Assembly (NCBI GenBank): GCA_022496185.1
Contig: WTXG01000184.1
Coordinates: 1 to 64,000, forward strand
Direction of reading: 5' to 3'
DNA: 64,000 nt
Source of the DNA: Multifurca ochricompacta
Taxonomy: Eukaryota > Basidiomycota > Agaricomycetes > Russulales > Russulaceae
The translations under genes and the position numbers were made by a program. Below, piece by piece: positions 33,049 through 45,028 of this stretch. The notes under the pieces are model-generated. The model had not been told where the DNA came from. It was given only the letters and a program-made list of their open reading frames with translations, and did no database searches. Every line of letters begins with the position of its first letter. The stretch's first letter is position 1.

Positions 33049-33740
33049 CTCCCTCCGTTGCCTGAAAAGAAGTGGCTGCATCTTGCATGCATGCAAGGTG
33101 ATACTGCACTGGATCATTGAGCTGTCTATTAGTCTAGATATTTGATTTTTGCCTTATTGTAATTGGATTTTGGTCTGCCTGAGTCCAGTTGGAGGTATGC
33201 TCGCATGTACCACACTTGGCTTCAGGAGTTGCCTTGTGCAAGCCTGAATATAGTTTTTGGATGCCCCCTTTTGGGGCATGTTTTGGTATTGTTTCTCTGA
33301 TGTCTCTTGTTGTGATAATGTACCTACAATTCCATTTATTGAGGAATTTCATGTTCCAGTATGCCCTGTTTACACTACTCATGCTCACAGAAGCAAATGA
33401 AATGCTTGAAGTCCCTCTATGAGTTTCAGATTATGGCTGGTAAAGTTGATTGTTGGGTATTGTACTCATAAACTACATAAAAAGGTGTAGAATAGCCCCA
33501 AGAATATTCCTATTTGTTGCTTTATTGCACTAAGCTTCTTGTTCATGCTATCCTGCTCAACTTAATTTTCTCTAGTAATACTGTCTACTACCATATACCG
33601 TAAAACAGCCGTACCATACCTGTACCATACCGTCAGCGATCCAGTGAGTGCAAAAAACGGTAGGTGTACAGGTCAGCCATACCCGTCCCTCACCGTCAAA
33701 TAGACGGCCGTCACCGTCAAACGGACGGCGCGCAGCCCTA
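33049..33740. other. Right part of hAT-like element A
   Basis: It is almost identical to 46845-47536 of copy B. A minus-strand frame (33134-33388, 84 codons) is conserved in position in copy B with a 3-bp difference. I do not recognise it. The last ~150 bp hold ACCGTCAAA and CCGTACC subterminal motifs. Confidence 0.7.
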
Positions 33741-33748
33741 GTTGGAAG

Positions 33749-34312
33749 AGCAAGGATAAAGGACAGATGAATATTTGAACACAAGGGCAGTAGAGTACTA
33801 AGTGTCAAGGGGATTTGGCAGCAAGGTTCTGGATTTGAGACAAGTCAATAAAGAGGCAACTAAAAGGGGCGGGCAAAGGGAAATGGGGCAGCAGGATAGA
33901 TTTCTACTGAGGTTCTTTGTGCGCGGGTGCAACATGAAGCACAGTCCCTCAGATAGATACCGAGTCTACACGGCGGTGAGTGTACGGAGAAAACCATCCC
34001 ATTCCGCCGAGCCTATGGCAATCAATCTGTAACACATGTGTTTGTAAATTTGCATTTATCGAGGAGAAGGCATAATTGGCTGCATGTGTGGGTGATAGAT
34101 GAGACCTTCAATTTTCTCCGACTCGTACAAGATGGTCCCAATAAAACCAACTATAATCGATCGGTTCACTGTCCAAACGTCAAGTTCTCGTTTGATTCCG
34201 AACCGACATGACTAGTTGTGCATGACAACTCACTCACTAGATCTCTTACGGTGGAGGCATATCCAAACACGCTGTTCCATCATGGATCCATTGCCATCAC
34301 CTTAACTGATTA
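33749..34312. other. Spacer, no gene called
   Basis: Single-copy sequence between element A and copy 2 of the duplication. A 76-codon frame (33802-34032) has no motif. Confidence 0.4.
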
Positions 34313-34616
34313 TTGATTCGAAAATCATGGTAATTAATCTACACCTTGTATATCCCACACGCCCAATGCACCTACCATACTCTCATACAACGCCCTAAAA
34401 ATACAATCCACACCAGTCATCTTCTAATCCTAGCAGCCTCATAAGTGTCCTCTCATCGATATCCACTGTACCAACGCCCAGCTAAGGGCACGCAATCCAA
34501 TTCCCATTTAAACCACCATCCATATCGATTCTTGATGTCGGCCCATTCACAATATCCTCTCCACTATATCCACGTTCAGATCACCACCTGGCCCACCAAA
34601 AATAAAACTGCACCAC

Positions 34617-37318
34617 TTACCAATTCACACGAATCCGCTTCCGTAACACATCCACCCCGTCCTCCCCTGCCCGACGTTTAACCATCTTGTCCCTTTCATA
34701 CCGTCCATATCTCTCCAACACATCTGAAACAGACGGTCGTGATCTCGGATTATCATCCAATAACCCTTCACATAGCCTGCGCAACATCCCCCAACTCTCG
34801 TCACCTTCCAGAACGCCTCCATTTCCAACTTGATCTTCGAGATAATCGACCATTTGTCCACAAGCCCACCGGTCAGCAAGGATAGGACTGTACTTCGTAT
34901 CCCGGTATTCTGATGTCCCAACCTCCGGTGCAGTCCATGTTCGGGTTCCGCGATACCCTTCAATCATCGTCTCTTCATCCTCGACGAACACAGACAATCC
35001 AAAGTCGATAATTGACAGTCGCGGAGAATATCGATCGTGTTCACTGTCGACCACCATGTTCCTGGCTTCAGGTCGAGATGAGCAATTTTGTGCTCATGCA
35101 GAAAGGCGACTCCCTCGAGAAGCTGTGTCTGGAGTGATTCCGCAGACCGAAGAGGATGCCATGAGCGGAGATAAATGTCAAGGGGAATTCTACACGGCAA
35201 AGCGATCATCCTTCCGATGGTGAGGTTGACAACACCATGAAGCTCGATGGCGTGATTCGACGGTGATTTGAACTTGCTGAGATATTGCAATATCTTCAGC
35301 TCGTCCGTGCCGTCATCGTCCGTGTCGTCATCAAGAAGCTTTAATACAATGGGCGCGCCGTCACGCGACCTCGCCGTGCGCGTTCGGGACGTGAGCTATA
35401 ACTGGTGGTGAGCTGCATGTGAAGAAAAGTAAATAAAGGGACACCTACCTGAGCAAGCACCCGGTCCTCCTCTTGCTGGGTGATCTTGTACCCAGCGTCC
35501 TCAAGAGTTTCCTGCACTGATATATCCTCAAGGATGTCATTTTCCTCCTCTGTATTCCCCTTCTTGGTTCGCCGGCGCTTCCTAGATCCACCTGTGCCAC
35601 CATTGCTAGGCTCATCATCATTCAAGTGATCAGTCGTCAGTGCAGGATACTTGTTGTAAGGGTATATCGCCTTCAATCCCTTGAGCCCATATACTAAGGA
35701 TTCATCCAGCTTTTCGCTATCCTTGATTGTTCTTGAAATAAGGTTGTACAGTCGGAAGATAAATTCGAATGCTCCCTTTGGGTCAGATAGTTCGAAAGTC
35801 TTCTCATGGTATAACACCTAACAAATCTCATAAGTCAATCACATAACCGATCCTCAATCTGGTCATCTTACCTTGTTGTCCCCCAAAACAGGCTGATACA
35901 TGAGATACTCATGAGCAACCAACTCTGAGTCGATGAATATTGCCGAAATCACAACCGGTTCCGTTTTAAACTCCTTCTTGCGCAGCGCATTGCCCAGTCT
36001 TGCAAGGCACGACCCTTGCAATATCATCCGATTCAGGTCTGTTTGATGCGCCAATAGACCATGAGCATGCGAGGACACTTCGATGATGCAATGAGGGAAG
36101 CCCCTCAACTCTAAGCGTAAATCGCTTCTGGGACTGTACCGCCGTAGTTTGCCAGGCTCGTCCGCAGGCGCAGCAAGGAGAGGGAAAGACCAAGTGGTCC
36201 GACTATAAGATAAAATGAGACAAGATGGTGACAAAGGGCGAACTGAATGGCAACTCACAAAGAAGCCTTACCGATTTTCCTTGCCAGGCGTTCAAATTCG
36301 CCTGCAACGTCATAGAGGAATGCGGCGCCAGTGTGCCCCTCTTTCTGTTGTTGAAAGTTCTTCTTTGCCAGCATCTGCGTACTAGAAAGTATATGGAGGT
36401 ACAACCCAATTTCGCTATTTGTCACGGTTGGAAGATCTTCAGAATTGGTTCCTTCTCGAAAATGAGTATCGAAAGAATCCTGGAGATGTTCTCTTAACAT
36501 TGGTGACCCGGTCGCCTATATATAAAAAGTGAGCTGAGCAAGATGAATGACGGGAAATGGTGGTCATACTCACATTTGGTGAGATCACCCGTTGATCATT
36601 CAACGACTCGAGGAAATCATGAAGATAGGAAGGGGGTTCCTCTGTCGCAAGATCAACATCGTCGGTACTAATATCGGACCTCGTGAGGGATAGGAAACCC
36701 TTGGCGGAGGGGACAGTGAATGTGATCTCGTCAGCGTAGGGGAGTTTAGGGGAATCGCGAGGGAGTTTCTCTAAAATGGCATTTTCTGTGGGTGGAAGGC
36801 AAGTAGGAGGGCTGTAAGTGAATGTGTGGATGAGTCCAAGGTGAGGGAGAAATTACCTGGTAAATTGGATGGTACGACAACTGAATTATTGTCAAACACG
36901 TGTGTGAATCCAATAAGAATGGAGACTTACATGGGACCTGTATGAGAATATGCAGATGGCCCTCCTCTGGACTGTTTTCCCAGTATGCGGAGAGCTTCTT
37001 GGCAGAGCGGAGGGCCTGAACATCACTATTTCCTTGAAACGCTTCTTTAGATTTTGGGCGGGGGAACTCGAAGTCTTGGATGGTTTTATCGAAAGAATCT
37101 TCATCTTCTATACTTTCAATGTCCGGCGGTGTCAATAGCTTCCAAATGATGAGTTGGTTCGCGTCGATGTGGCTCAACTGGCTCGCCATCTCGGCCTTGA
37201 TGAGTCCTCGCAGGTCTGAGGTATCGTCATTCAATTGGGTTTTAACCTTGAAAATGTCCCCGATAGGAACCTTTCGGTTATCAACAGCGATACAGAAAAG
37301 GGTGAGTGCTGTGGCCAT
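34617..37318 (-). pseudogene. Crinkler-type N-terminus plus protein kinase, copy 2, one frameshift
   Basis: By analogy to copy 1 the exons are 36931-37318, 36857-36880, 36574-36785, 36259-36515, 35872-36202, 35449-35817 and 34617-35395. They total 2360 nt, one short of a multiple of three. A 1-bp deletion near 35058 in the catalytic loop (HLDLKPG then a shift) separates the two kinase halves, which otherwise keep K, HLD, DFG and APE motifs. Residues ~24-60 differ strongly from copy 1, whereas most of the rest is almost identical. The splice sites and the 24-nt micro-exon are intact. It is either a recent pseudogene or a sequencing error; all other features look functional. The 3' end also has a 20-odd-bp insertion after the stop. 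Confidence 0.82.
36857..36880 (-). other. 24-nt micro-exon of Crinkler-kinase copy 2
   Basis: It has the same length, splice sites and phase as 18261-18284, with one base change that turns Leu into Pro. Confidence 0.78.
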
Positions 37319-37373
37319 GGTCGTTTAGGTGTTTGGGTGGTTTCTTTGAGTTTGACTGACACGGAGCGGAGCC

Positions 37374-37382
37374 TTATATAAA
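37374..37382 (-). promoter_or_regulatory. TATA box of Crinkler-kinase copy 2
   Basis: TTTATATAA on the minus strand, ~60 bp upstream of the ATG at 37318, as in copy 1. Confidence 0.6.
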
Positions 37383-38280
37383 CCGTGACCCGTGCCCGTG
37401 AGAATGATTTGTTTTCAAACCACAACCCATCCCCAGTCCACAATTCCACAATCCACAATCCACAACCTACAACAACAATAGATGGGAGTTGATCGATAGG
37501 CCTTCCAGATTCCGACTCATCACCAGAGCCAAATCCTTTCGTTGCTAGTTTTAGGACAGCTACCCCGTGCGGCCACTGCGTTTATACTTGCCTCATCAAG
37601 AGCCCCCACAGATGACCGTATTCACCCCTTAGCGTGTGCTCATCTTTGGCTCAGAGACAGGGTCCCTTTTCACTCCCACATTCCGCTGGACGAACGAAGA
37701 CTCTCAGGTTTCTTTTCGCTTGCTTCTGTTCTCTGCCCTCCTCTACGGATACCTCGGGCCGCTCCGCCCAAACCCTCCATCTCCCCCATCCCATCCGATC
37801 TTTCCGACCAGTCTCAATACTCGCCCTCTGCCCCCTCCTGCTTTCATATGCATGCCACTTGGTTGCCTCGTTTCCCTTACCCCTTTAAGTTGCCCCTTTT
37901 ATTGTCTTGTCTCGCTGCGCAACACCACAAATCTCCCTGAGACTTTCTCTATTGCCCTTGTTCTTGTCCTTGTTCTTTCAACTTTTCCCGTTTCCCACTC
38001 ATTCTATTATGACACTGACGTGGTTGGCGAGAGGGATGGTGTCTGGATGTGATTCCAGTCCCATAGAATACTGGGTTGAAGGATGGGATATTGTAGTTGT
38101 TCAGGGCTTGAAAATTGGCCACAGCCACAAAGTTGTCGCCTTTTTTTCTTGCTTTGCAGTTCAAGTAAGAATACGAAAGAATTGAGAACTGTACGGGGTT
38201 GTTGCACGTTGTCTATTAAAGAGCCAGAGTTCAGCTATGATGAAATTCGATCGTTTGAACTAGAGAGTAAACTAGAATGG

Positions 38281-38750
38281 CTAGCTAGGTACGATTGTCA
38301 CGCACAGTAAGCGAGTAGGGTGTACAATTCGAACAAACAAGTCTTCCAAGCACTCGCTGATGCCACGGAAGGTGGATGATCTGAGAACGAGGCGGGTGAA
38401 GTTGGACGTGTGTCTTTTGTATATGGTCGAGAAGTCGAGGATTAGGAGTTTAATGGTAAGTATTTTAAGCTCGGTCAACATGGATATACAGCTGGTCATC
38501 GCCTCAGGTGAAATGTATCCAGTGATCGATAATGTTTTCACGGTCAAGAAAGTAAATCTCAGGGATCGACAAACTTGGGGCGAATTCACTGGAAACCGTC
38601 CAAGAAAAGGCTGGCACGACCAGCAAGATCTTATCTTTTAAGTTTTCAACCAAAGACTTGTCAGCCCTGGAAACGGGTTTCCTGCCATTTCTGTCGCTAT
38701 CTTCCCCAATACTGAGATTCTCAAATAAAAACACGTACCTAAAATCAAGC
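38281..38750 (-). pseudogene. F-box/LRR-like gene fragment
   Basis: Frames 38504-38734 and 38281-38589 on the minus strand resemble the middle of the F-box gene at 45029-47694. EAMTSCISMLTELKILTI corresponds to the block ending SSLVKLSRFHL there, and GISECLEDLFVRI to GFDEYLEDLIAQI. The F-box, the start and the C-terminus are missing. The boundary of the segmental duplication cuts it at 38316. Confidence 0.7.
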
Positions 38751-41115
38751 CAAACTCGGAAGTATTTAAGTTAGAATGGCGAGCCAGTGGCGACTACACC
38801 AAGGCTTATATAGGCATGCACGGTAGCGTTGACGTTGAGAGAGACGGACAACGCGGCAGAATTGGTACTCCAAAGTCAATCGTCGAGTTCCGGGAAAGGG
38901 TTTAGTTGAAGGTCGTCGCTGTCGCTTAGTTCAGCGCTACGTTAAAGGCATCACCACCACCACCACCACCACCGTTATCATGTAACCCTGAAATCGCAAA
39001 GTAAACGTTACCCGTCCTGTAGGTGTGTGTGTGTGTGTATTGTCGATGTGGTCAAAAAAAAAAAAAGGGTTGGTCAACACACGCGCATTCATTTCCACAC
39101 ACACGACTTTTAAGCAGCACGTGGTGAGTAGATAGACACTTAACAGGGTATCGAGAAGCGAGAAGGGGACGCACCATCACCCTGAAAGATATGATCACAT
39201 TCTGAATGATCGCCCTTACAGACTAACTGAACGTCCTATCTCCTCGCCATCGGATCACACCTCGTTGTGATGTCCGAAATCGCGTCGGAAGAGCCCCACA
39301 TTTTCGAAACAAAGACAAAAAATAAAAATAAAAATAAAATATGACCATGAAGGGGTTGCCCATCCTTGATCCCCACGTCTTTTTTGTGTTTTCTGTCCCC
39401 TAGTAGTATTAATTTCAATGAGAGACGGACGATGTGTAGCGTTCCTGACACACCAGAATTGACGGGCAGATCCCAGGAGCATTGGACTTGAGTACACGGA
39501 ACAGACCATTTATTTGCCTATTAGCAAGAGAAATAAAATAAAAAAGTCAAAAGTGATACTCGCTCGCTCGAAGGAAACAGGCCATATATACCAGCTCAGT
39601 ATAATCAAAAGCCTTCTTTTTTTTTGCTTTTTCTCTCTCTCTCTCTCTCTCTTTTTTTTTTGCCTTTTTCCCAGTTATCATCATGGCTAGATGGAGTTAA
39701 TCATCATCCCAGACGCAGATGAGTGATTGATCCTAAGGTTTAACCAGATTATAAAATAAAATAAAAGCGGTTTAACGCGTTTGCGTGTGTGCGCATGCTG
39801 ATTATTTCTTGTATACAAAAACTACATAGATTACTTACTTTTCCCGTCATCGTCATCATCATAGGAAGTAAAAAAAAAAAAAAGGCGAGACGACGGGAAA
39901 TGATTGAATGAGAGAAAATTTAACGGGAGAAGTTTGGAGGTTTTATAATTGAGCTTTTGAGAGAAAAAAAAAAAAACAAATTTGCGTTGCGTTGTGCTGT
40001 GCTGTGCTGTTCTATGCTGTGCTGTGTTGTGTTGCAATATAGATATAAAGCCGTAGGGAAACGACGACGACAGTTCTCATGTCATGTCACGTGCGTGTGT
40101 CACACACTCAAGAAAAAGACATTGAACTGAAGGGGGAAAAATACAAAAAAAAAAAAGGACAAAACAAAGATTCTATTTGAAAGTGCGGGCAGGGCGGGGG
40201 TGAGGTGGAGACAAATTACCCCCTGAACCCATTATGGGAGACCATTGATTTTAAGTTAGTTTATTGTGGGAGGAGCGCGCGCGGGGGGGGGAGGGGGGAG
40301 AAAAGGTATAACACACGGGGTAACACCCCCTTCTTCCGATCGTCCATCCATATCCGTCGTGCGTAGAGAGAACGTGTCCCTCGCGTGTACGCAATAATAC
40401 AACAACACATTCAAACACCTTCTCTTGTTCCGTCTTCCCCATGCCTGCCGGCAGTAATATAATATAATGATGATGATTGAAAATAGATGATCGATGGGGA
40501 AAAAATAAAATTGAAGGCAATCAATCGGTTCTCCAAACAACCCCCCCCCCCCCCATAACCACCATGCATATTTCGGATTCCCTGGGGTCGATTCACACAC
40601 ACGTGTTTTCTAACGGGGTTTCTATATATATATACAATTTAGATAATAAATACAAATGACGCTAACCAGAGCAGTTACAAGCCAAGCAGGTCGATAAGTT
40701 ATGTATACATGATAAAGTGTGGTGTGGGTCAGTAGTACTAGTATATGTATATACCATATATATATATATCTCCCTACATATAATATATCTATAACGCACC
40801 GCTTCATAAACCTTGACCAAGCAAGGAGGTGAATAATGCTACACAAAAAACTTTGTTAGGGAATCAATCCCTACCACCCCCCTTCTCCCTTTCTCAGTTG
40901 TCATCAAAGAACCCACCAGCCCCTCATTCCCGCCTCCCAAAAAAACCAAAAAAAAAAAAAATGCGTGAGTAAGATTGGTGCAAATCTAAAAAAGATATTT
41001 CAATTTCATCATTGTTATCGTGATTGTCGTGAGTGCCGATCCGAGCAGAGCAGAGTAAAGCAAGGAAATAGGGAAGTGGGAAGGAGGAATTCGTGAAAAA
41101 TATCCCCCAAAGCGA
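38751..41115. other. Low-complexity intergenic region
   Basis: No gene is seen. It is AT-rich with many homopolymer runs and simple repeats, including (CAC)n at 38952-38973, (GT)n at 39023-39039, (CT)n at 39632-39651, a GCTGT-rich patch at 39995-40032 and (TA)n around 40624 and 40757. The last part probably includes the 3' UTR of the AA9 gene, which reads leftward. Confidence 0.6.
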
Positions 41116-42269
41116 TCAAGAATGATGAATGGCATCACGAAGCGCGCGCGCGAAACTCGTCCGACGCTTGTGTTGGTTCACACCCGCGCTACGCCGACGC
41201 GCGAAAGACGACCCGTCGCGCTTCCTTAATCTGCAAACGGCACTCGCAGAAGAGGGAGTCGATGATTGCGCGGTACCCGTGGAGGTGGGATCAGCGGTGG
41301 TAGTGGGGTAACCCCCCTTACCCGTGCTCGTAGGAGAACCCGAATCAGATGAAGCCGGAGTACCATTCCCACTTCCCGATGACGAATCGGCAGGAGAAGC
41401 GAGGTTCGAGACGGGAGGTCCAGGGAAATCGTATGTTGATCCGGGGGAGTACACATCCGGAACCAAAATTCCCGGATCGGAATCGCTATACGCGCCCGGG
41501 AACGAGACGGTTTGATTGGGAGTACCAGATTGAGAACCGCCTACGCGGATCTGAGTGCAAGAAGGATAAAATTCGGCTCCTCCGGGGGTCATAGCCAAAT
41601 GGAGGGCGATGATCTCGTGACGAACAAGATAATCTCCCGGTGCGACGTCATTCGGGAGCGTCACTGATATCGGTTTTCCATTCACTGTAATACCGCGTGT
41701 TCATGATTAGTTGTGCATTACTCAGAAGGTAGAAAACGTAGTTAGTTAGATACGCACTGACGTCCTGTTGGTACCATGTGGTCATATCCGACTTTTTACC
41801 GATCTGGTCAATTTTGAACCATTTGGCAGTCGAGCCATTGAATTTATCGCAGGTGGAGGTGTCACACACGGCCATGTAAGTCATGAAAGGGCCAGTATTA
41901 TGTGGCCACTGGTATACATACATAGGATAGTTAGTTAACGAGAGAACACGAAGAAAAAAAGAAACGCGACTGTACATTTTCCTGACCGGGATTGCCCCAG
42001 TAAAATTCCATTACCGAGCCTGGATTCGCGGGTACGACCATGGTAGCGAGCTGAGCTGCCTGTCCACAATTCAGGTACGGGTTACTCGCGCCCTTGACGG
42101 GACCGATGTCATCTATCTGACGGATGGGACTATCGGTAGGTTGCGCGTTGGGGACATTGCCGGTGTAAGTGGTACCATCAATGTTGACCTTTGTGACAAA
42201 GCCGTGGCCCGCGACGGAGGGAAGAAGAATGAGGATGGGAGCGAGAGCCAGAGTAAAGTGGGAGAACAT
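41116..42269 (-). CDS. AA9 lytic polysaccharide monooxygenase (secreted, 3 exons)
   Basis: Exons 41976-42269, 41758-41908 and 41116-41684 (introns 67 and 73 nt, GT-AG) encode 337 residues. Residues 1-21 are a signal peptide, and cleavage leaves His22 as the N-terminal copper ligand (HGFVTKV). His101 in WPHNTGP is the second ligand and Tyr188 in EFYPSC the axial residue. LVRHEIIALH is the usual AA9 motif. AA9 enzymes oxidatively cleave cellulose or hemicellulose outside the cell. Glu186 sits where most AA9 proteins have Gln. There is no CBM1; instead a Ser/Thr/Gly-rich linker (about 235-300) leads to a very basic tail (RLRKRDGSSFARRRS region). The stop is TGA. Confidence 0.93.
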
Positions 42270-42333
42270 GATGGGGTGGGGAGTGGGGGATAAGAGACTG
42301 TTAGAGTTGACAGTAGACTGAAGCTGGCTGGTT

Positions 42334-42346
42334 CTTATAATATATT
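42334..42346 (-). promoter_or_regulatory. TATA box of AA9 gene
   Basis: ATATATTATAAG on the minus strand about 70 bp upstream of the ATG at 42269. The transcript leader would be short. Confidence 0.5.
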
Positions 42347-42399
42347 TGACTGAAGAGCGCTGTTCAGTGTCTAATTGTGTCTTTTCCACGTGGACTTAC

Positions 42400-45028
42400 C
42401 ATTACAGGAAGGTCCGGCCGGCCGGTATCTATCATCGTCACACACCGTATTGTCTTGAAGCCTTGCAACCATGGAGAAATGGACAAACGTTGCGTATTTA
42501 GTTTTTTTGTGTTTATTGGTATCATCAATCATCAGGGACACGACCTTTTTCTTTCTTTCTTTCATCACGGAAAATGCCGCGCCGCAATTATTTGTGTTAT
42601 GGCATGGGCGTGGTCGTGGGCGTGGGTCATGGCCTCGTGTTGGCAATGTGTGCGTGCCGTGTCTCCTACTGGTAGTCCGGAGCAGAAAGAAAAAATAAAA
42701 TAAAACGTTTTTAGATTTATTTATTCTAGGAAAGACAAAGGAGAACATGAACTTACTCTCTACCTTGTCACGTCACGCACATTATCTCGAACTCAAATCA
42801 CGCCACGCTTTGTGCTTTTGTCATACTATCACTGCCCTGCCGCTCTCCTTGCTGTGTACTTGGGTGTTTTTTTTTGTCATCGCATGTGTCCCTCCTAGGC
42901 ACGGCAACTTGAAGTAGTCACGGGCAACTTCAGCTTCTCCGTGAGCAAGGCCTTCTTTGAGATTGCCGCAACTACCCGTCACGTCTCTCTTTCTCTCTTT
43001 CTCTCTCTCTCTCTTTCTCTGCTCACTCATTCCATTCCTTCCACCCCGTGGGCGCCATATTTGCTTTCCCTCATTGGTTACGTATGGAAGAAAAGGCGAA
43101 CGGGGGATGTGAAGACGATCGTGACTAACCATTCATTTTCTTTTTTCACCTTCTTAGCAACAAAAGAAACGAAACGAAACGAAACGAAGAAAAAAGTCAC
43201 TCCCCTTACCCGTTCCAAAGGTTGTTGTTCTTTTCATTTTCCTTGTGATTGTTTGATTTCGGGGACCGACCCACAACCAGCTCGATTTCGGCTCGCAATA
43301 TGCTGCACGTTCCCGTTCTCTCCCCACCCACCACCAACCTTCCCCTCATTGTGGAGGAAGTTTTTATTTTTTTTTCTTCTCACTCAACACTCTTAGCGAC
43401 AGTTACTCTTACCTTTCACAGATAGCACCTCACAATGTCAATGCCCCCATGGGCCAGGTCATCCTTCAAGTAAGATTAGGGTTCACCATTACGACGATAT
43501 GATTACGATATGATTGATGGACCCCCCCCTCGTGACCGCACGGGCACGGCACCGACGAGATTTTAGACAAGGAAACTCTAACTCTTTGAATGAAAAACCT
43601 TTGAACCTTGAGCGTTGATCGTTTTGTTTGCATGCATGAAATGTACGCGGCTTGGGCGTGTTCCAATCCAACACCAATAAACGTCGCCATGTTCATGTTC
43701 ATGTATTTTTGGTTTTCATTCCTCATTCGGCTCACTAACAGCACCAACGACGCGAGGACGGGATGCAAGCAATGTAACGCAACGCAACGCAACGCAACGC
43801 CGCAACGCAACGGGCAATGCATTGCAATAATACGGTATAATGCATCAACTTCCTTCTCCACCTGCCTGTCTGCCTAACTGACTACACAAGGAAGGACCAA
43901 CAAAGCCCTGAATGTGAGGAACTCATCGATTTCGATCCATCGTTCACCTTTTGTGAAACTCTCTTTTTTTTTGAAAGACACTCCCTCATTGCCACTGTGT
44001 CGAGAGGAGCGGGGAGGGGGGGGGGAGGGGTCCAGTCCGTTCCTCCCTAAATTCAACACGTTTACAGTTTAATTTATATTGGATTTTCCACCCAGAAAAA
44101 GGTTTCTTGGACTGGGGTTTTTTGTAAGGTAAGCGACGGTCGCAAATCAATCACCCCTCCCTCCCTCCCTCCCTCACACCTCCTCACATCCGTCCTAGCT
44201 GTGTATTTGTCAGTCCACACCCCCACCACGCATATAGCACACAAAGCACACAGTTCCGACTAATGATCGAAGCTCTCGATATTGATAAAGAGGACGCGTG
44301 CAACGGGGCGGTTTTTCTCGAGAGCCCCCCATTATAAACGGCGTGGTCTTAACCTCTCTCTCCCTTTTGTGTGTGTATGTGCGTGCGTGCGCGCGAGTGT
44401 GTGCCTAACTCTTTCCACGCCTTCTCCACACACTCCACGCACGCACGCAACGCACAAACTTTCGAAAAAAAAAAAAAAACTTTTAGCCCCTAAGGAAAGA
44501 AGGGCACAACACAGTAGTCAGTCAGTCACTCAGCCATTCGTGATCACGTGGGGAACGGATCACAACACGGGGCACGCACGTTGGAAAGGGTGATATGATA
44601 TGAGATGAGATGAGATGAGATGAGATTTAGATTCGAGGACCCCCCACCACCACCGATTTCCGCGTGCCGTGTACACTTTCCAAGATCGGAAAAAGAAAAA
44701 GTCATGGTTCCCAGACCCAGCGCCTCTCTTTTCGGTCACTACGGAGGGAGCTGACTCTGTGCCTTTTGCCTTTCTTTCCTGGGGGGGTCCAAAACGCCCA
44801 ATAGGCCCCCGCGGGCTTCCCTTCATCACGTGCTCGTCACTCTCCCCTCTCCATACGCCGAGCGCTGACGGGGCCTCACGTTCTCTCACACCACCTTTCC
44901 CCGTCCTCCTCTCTCATCTTCCTTCCTTCCCAAGTTAATGAGAATAGAAAAAGTAGTTAGTAGTCATACAGAAGAAACAGGTTTATTTATGCCAAAAATT
45001 ATTAAAAAAAAAAAAAAAAAACAGCTAC
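42400..45028. other. Intergenic region with simple repeats, no gene called
   Basis: Frames up to 151 codons (42941-43396) are pyrimidine-run artefacts. Simple repeats: (CT)n near 42993-43020, (GAAAC)n 43165-43188, (CAACG)n 43777-43811, (CCCT)n 44154-44175 and (GATGA)n 44601-44630. An ATG with a short open stretch followed by GTAAG at 43435-43477 could be a first exon, but I find no continuation. Confidence 0.5.

Larger units (their letters stand above)
21011..33740. mobile_element. hAT-like element A, expanded by nested insertions
   Basis: The terminal inverted repeats are TAGGGCTGCGCGCCGT (21011) and its complement ending at 33740. The 8-bp target duplication GTTGGAAG lies at 21003-21010 and 33741-33748. 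TAGGG-type ends and 8-bp duplications are typical of hAT transposons. Subterminal regions are full of CCGTACC-like motifs. Removing the LINE (21115-28791), MITE (28908-29417) and element C (29737-33048) leaves ~1231 bp, homologous end to end with copy B (46223-47536). There is no transposase; a minus-strand frame at 33134-33388 (shared with copy B) is of unknown nature. It is non-autonomous. Confidence 0.92.
34313..38316. repeat. Segmental duplication, copy 2
   Basis: Direct repeat of 15752-19680. Its right boundary falls within an F-box/LRR-like fragment that is not part of copy 1. Confidence 0.92.

Noticed and set aside
33134..33388. Minus-strand 84-codon frame as a hAT transposase fragment
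   Set aside because: Conserved between the two element copies, but no dimerisation or catalytic motif of hAT transposases is visible; left as unknown.
39000..41000. Clustered short repeats as a possible CRISPR or regulatory array
   Set aside because: They are ordinary microsatellites and homopolymers, with no regular spacers, in a eukaryotic context.
42941..43396. 151-codon plus-strand frame
   Set aside because: Built on CT and homopolymer runs; no motif or plausible promoter.
43435..43477. ATG plus short open stretch ending at a GTAAG donor, like a first exon
   Set aside because: No second exon with coding character could be found downstream.
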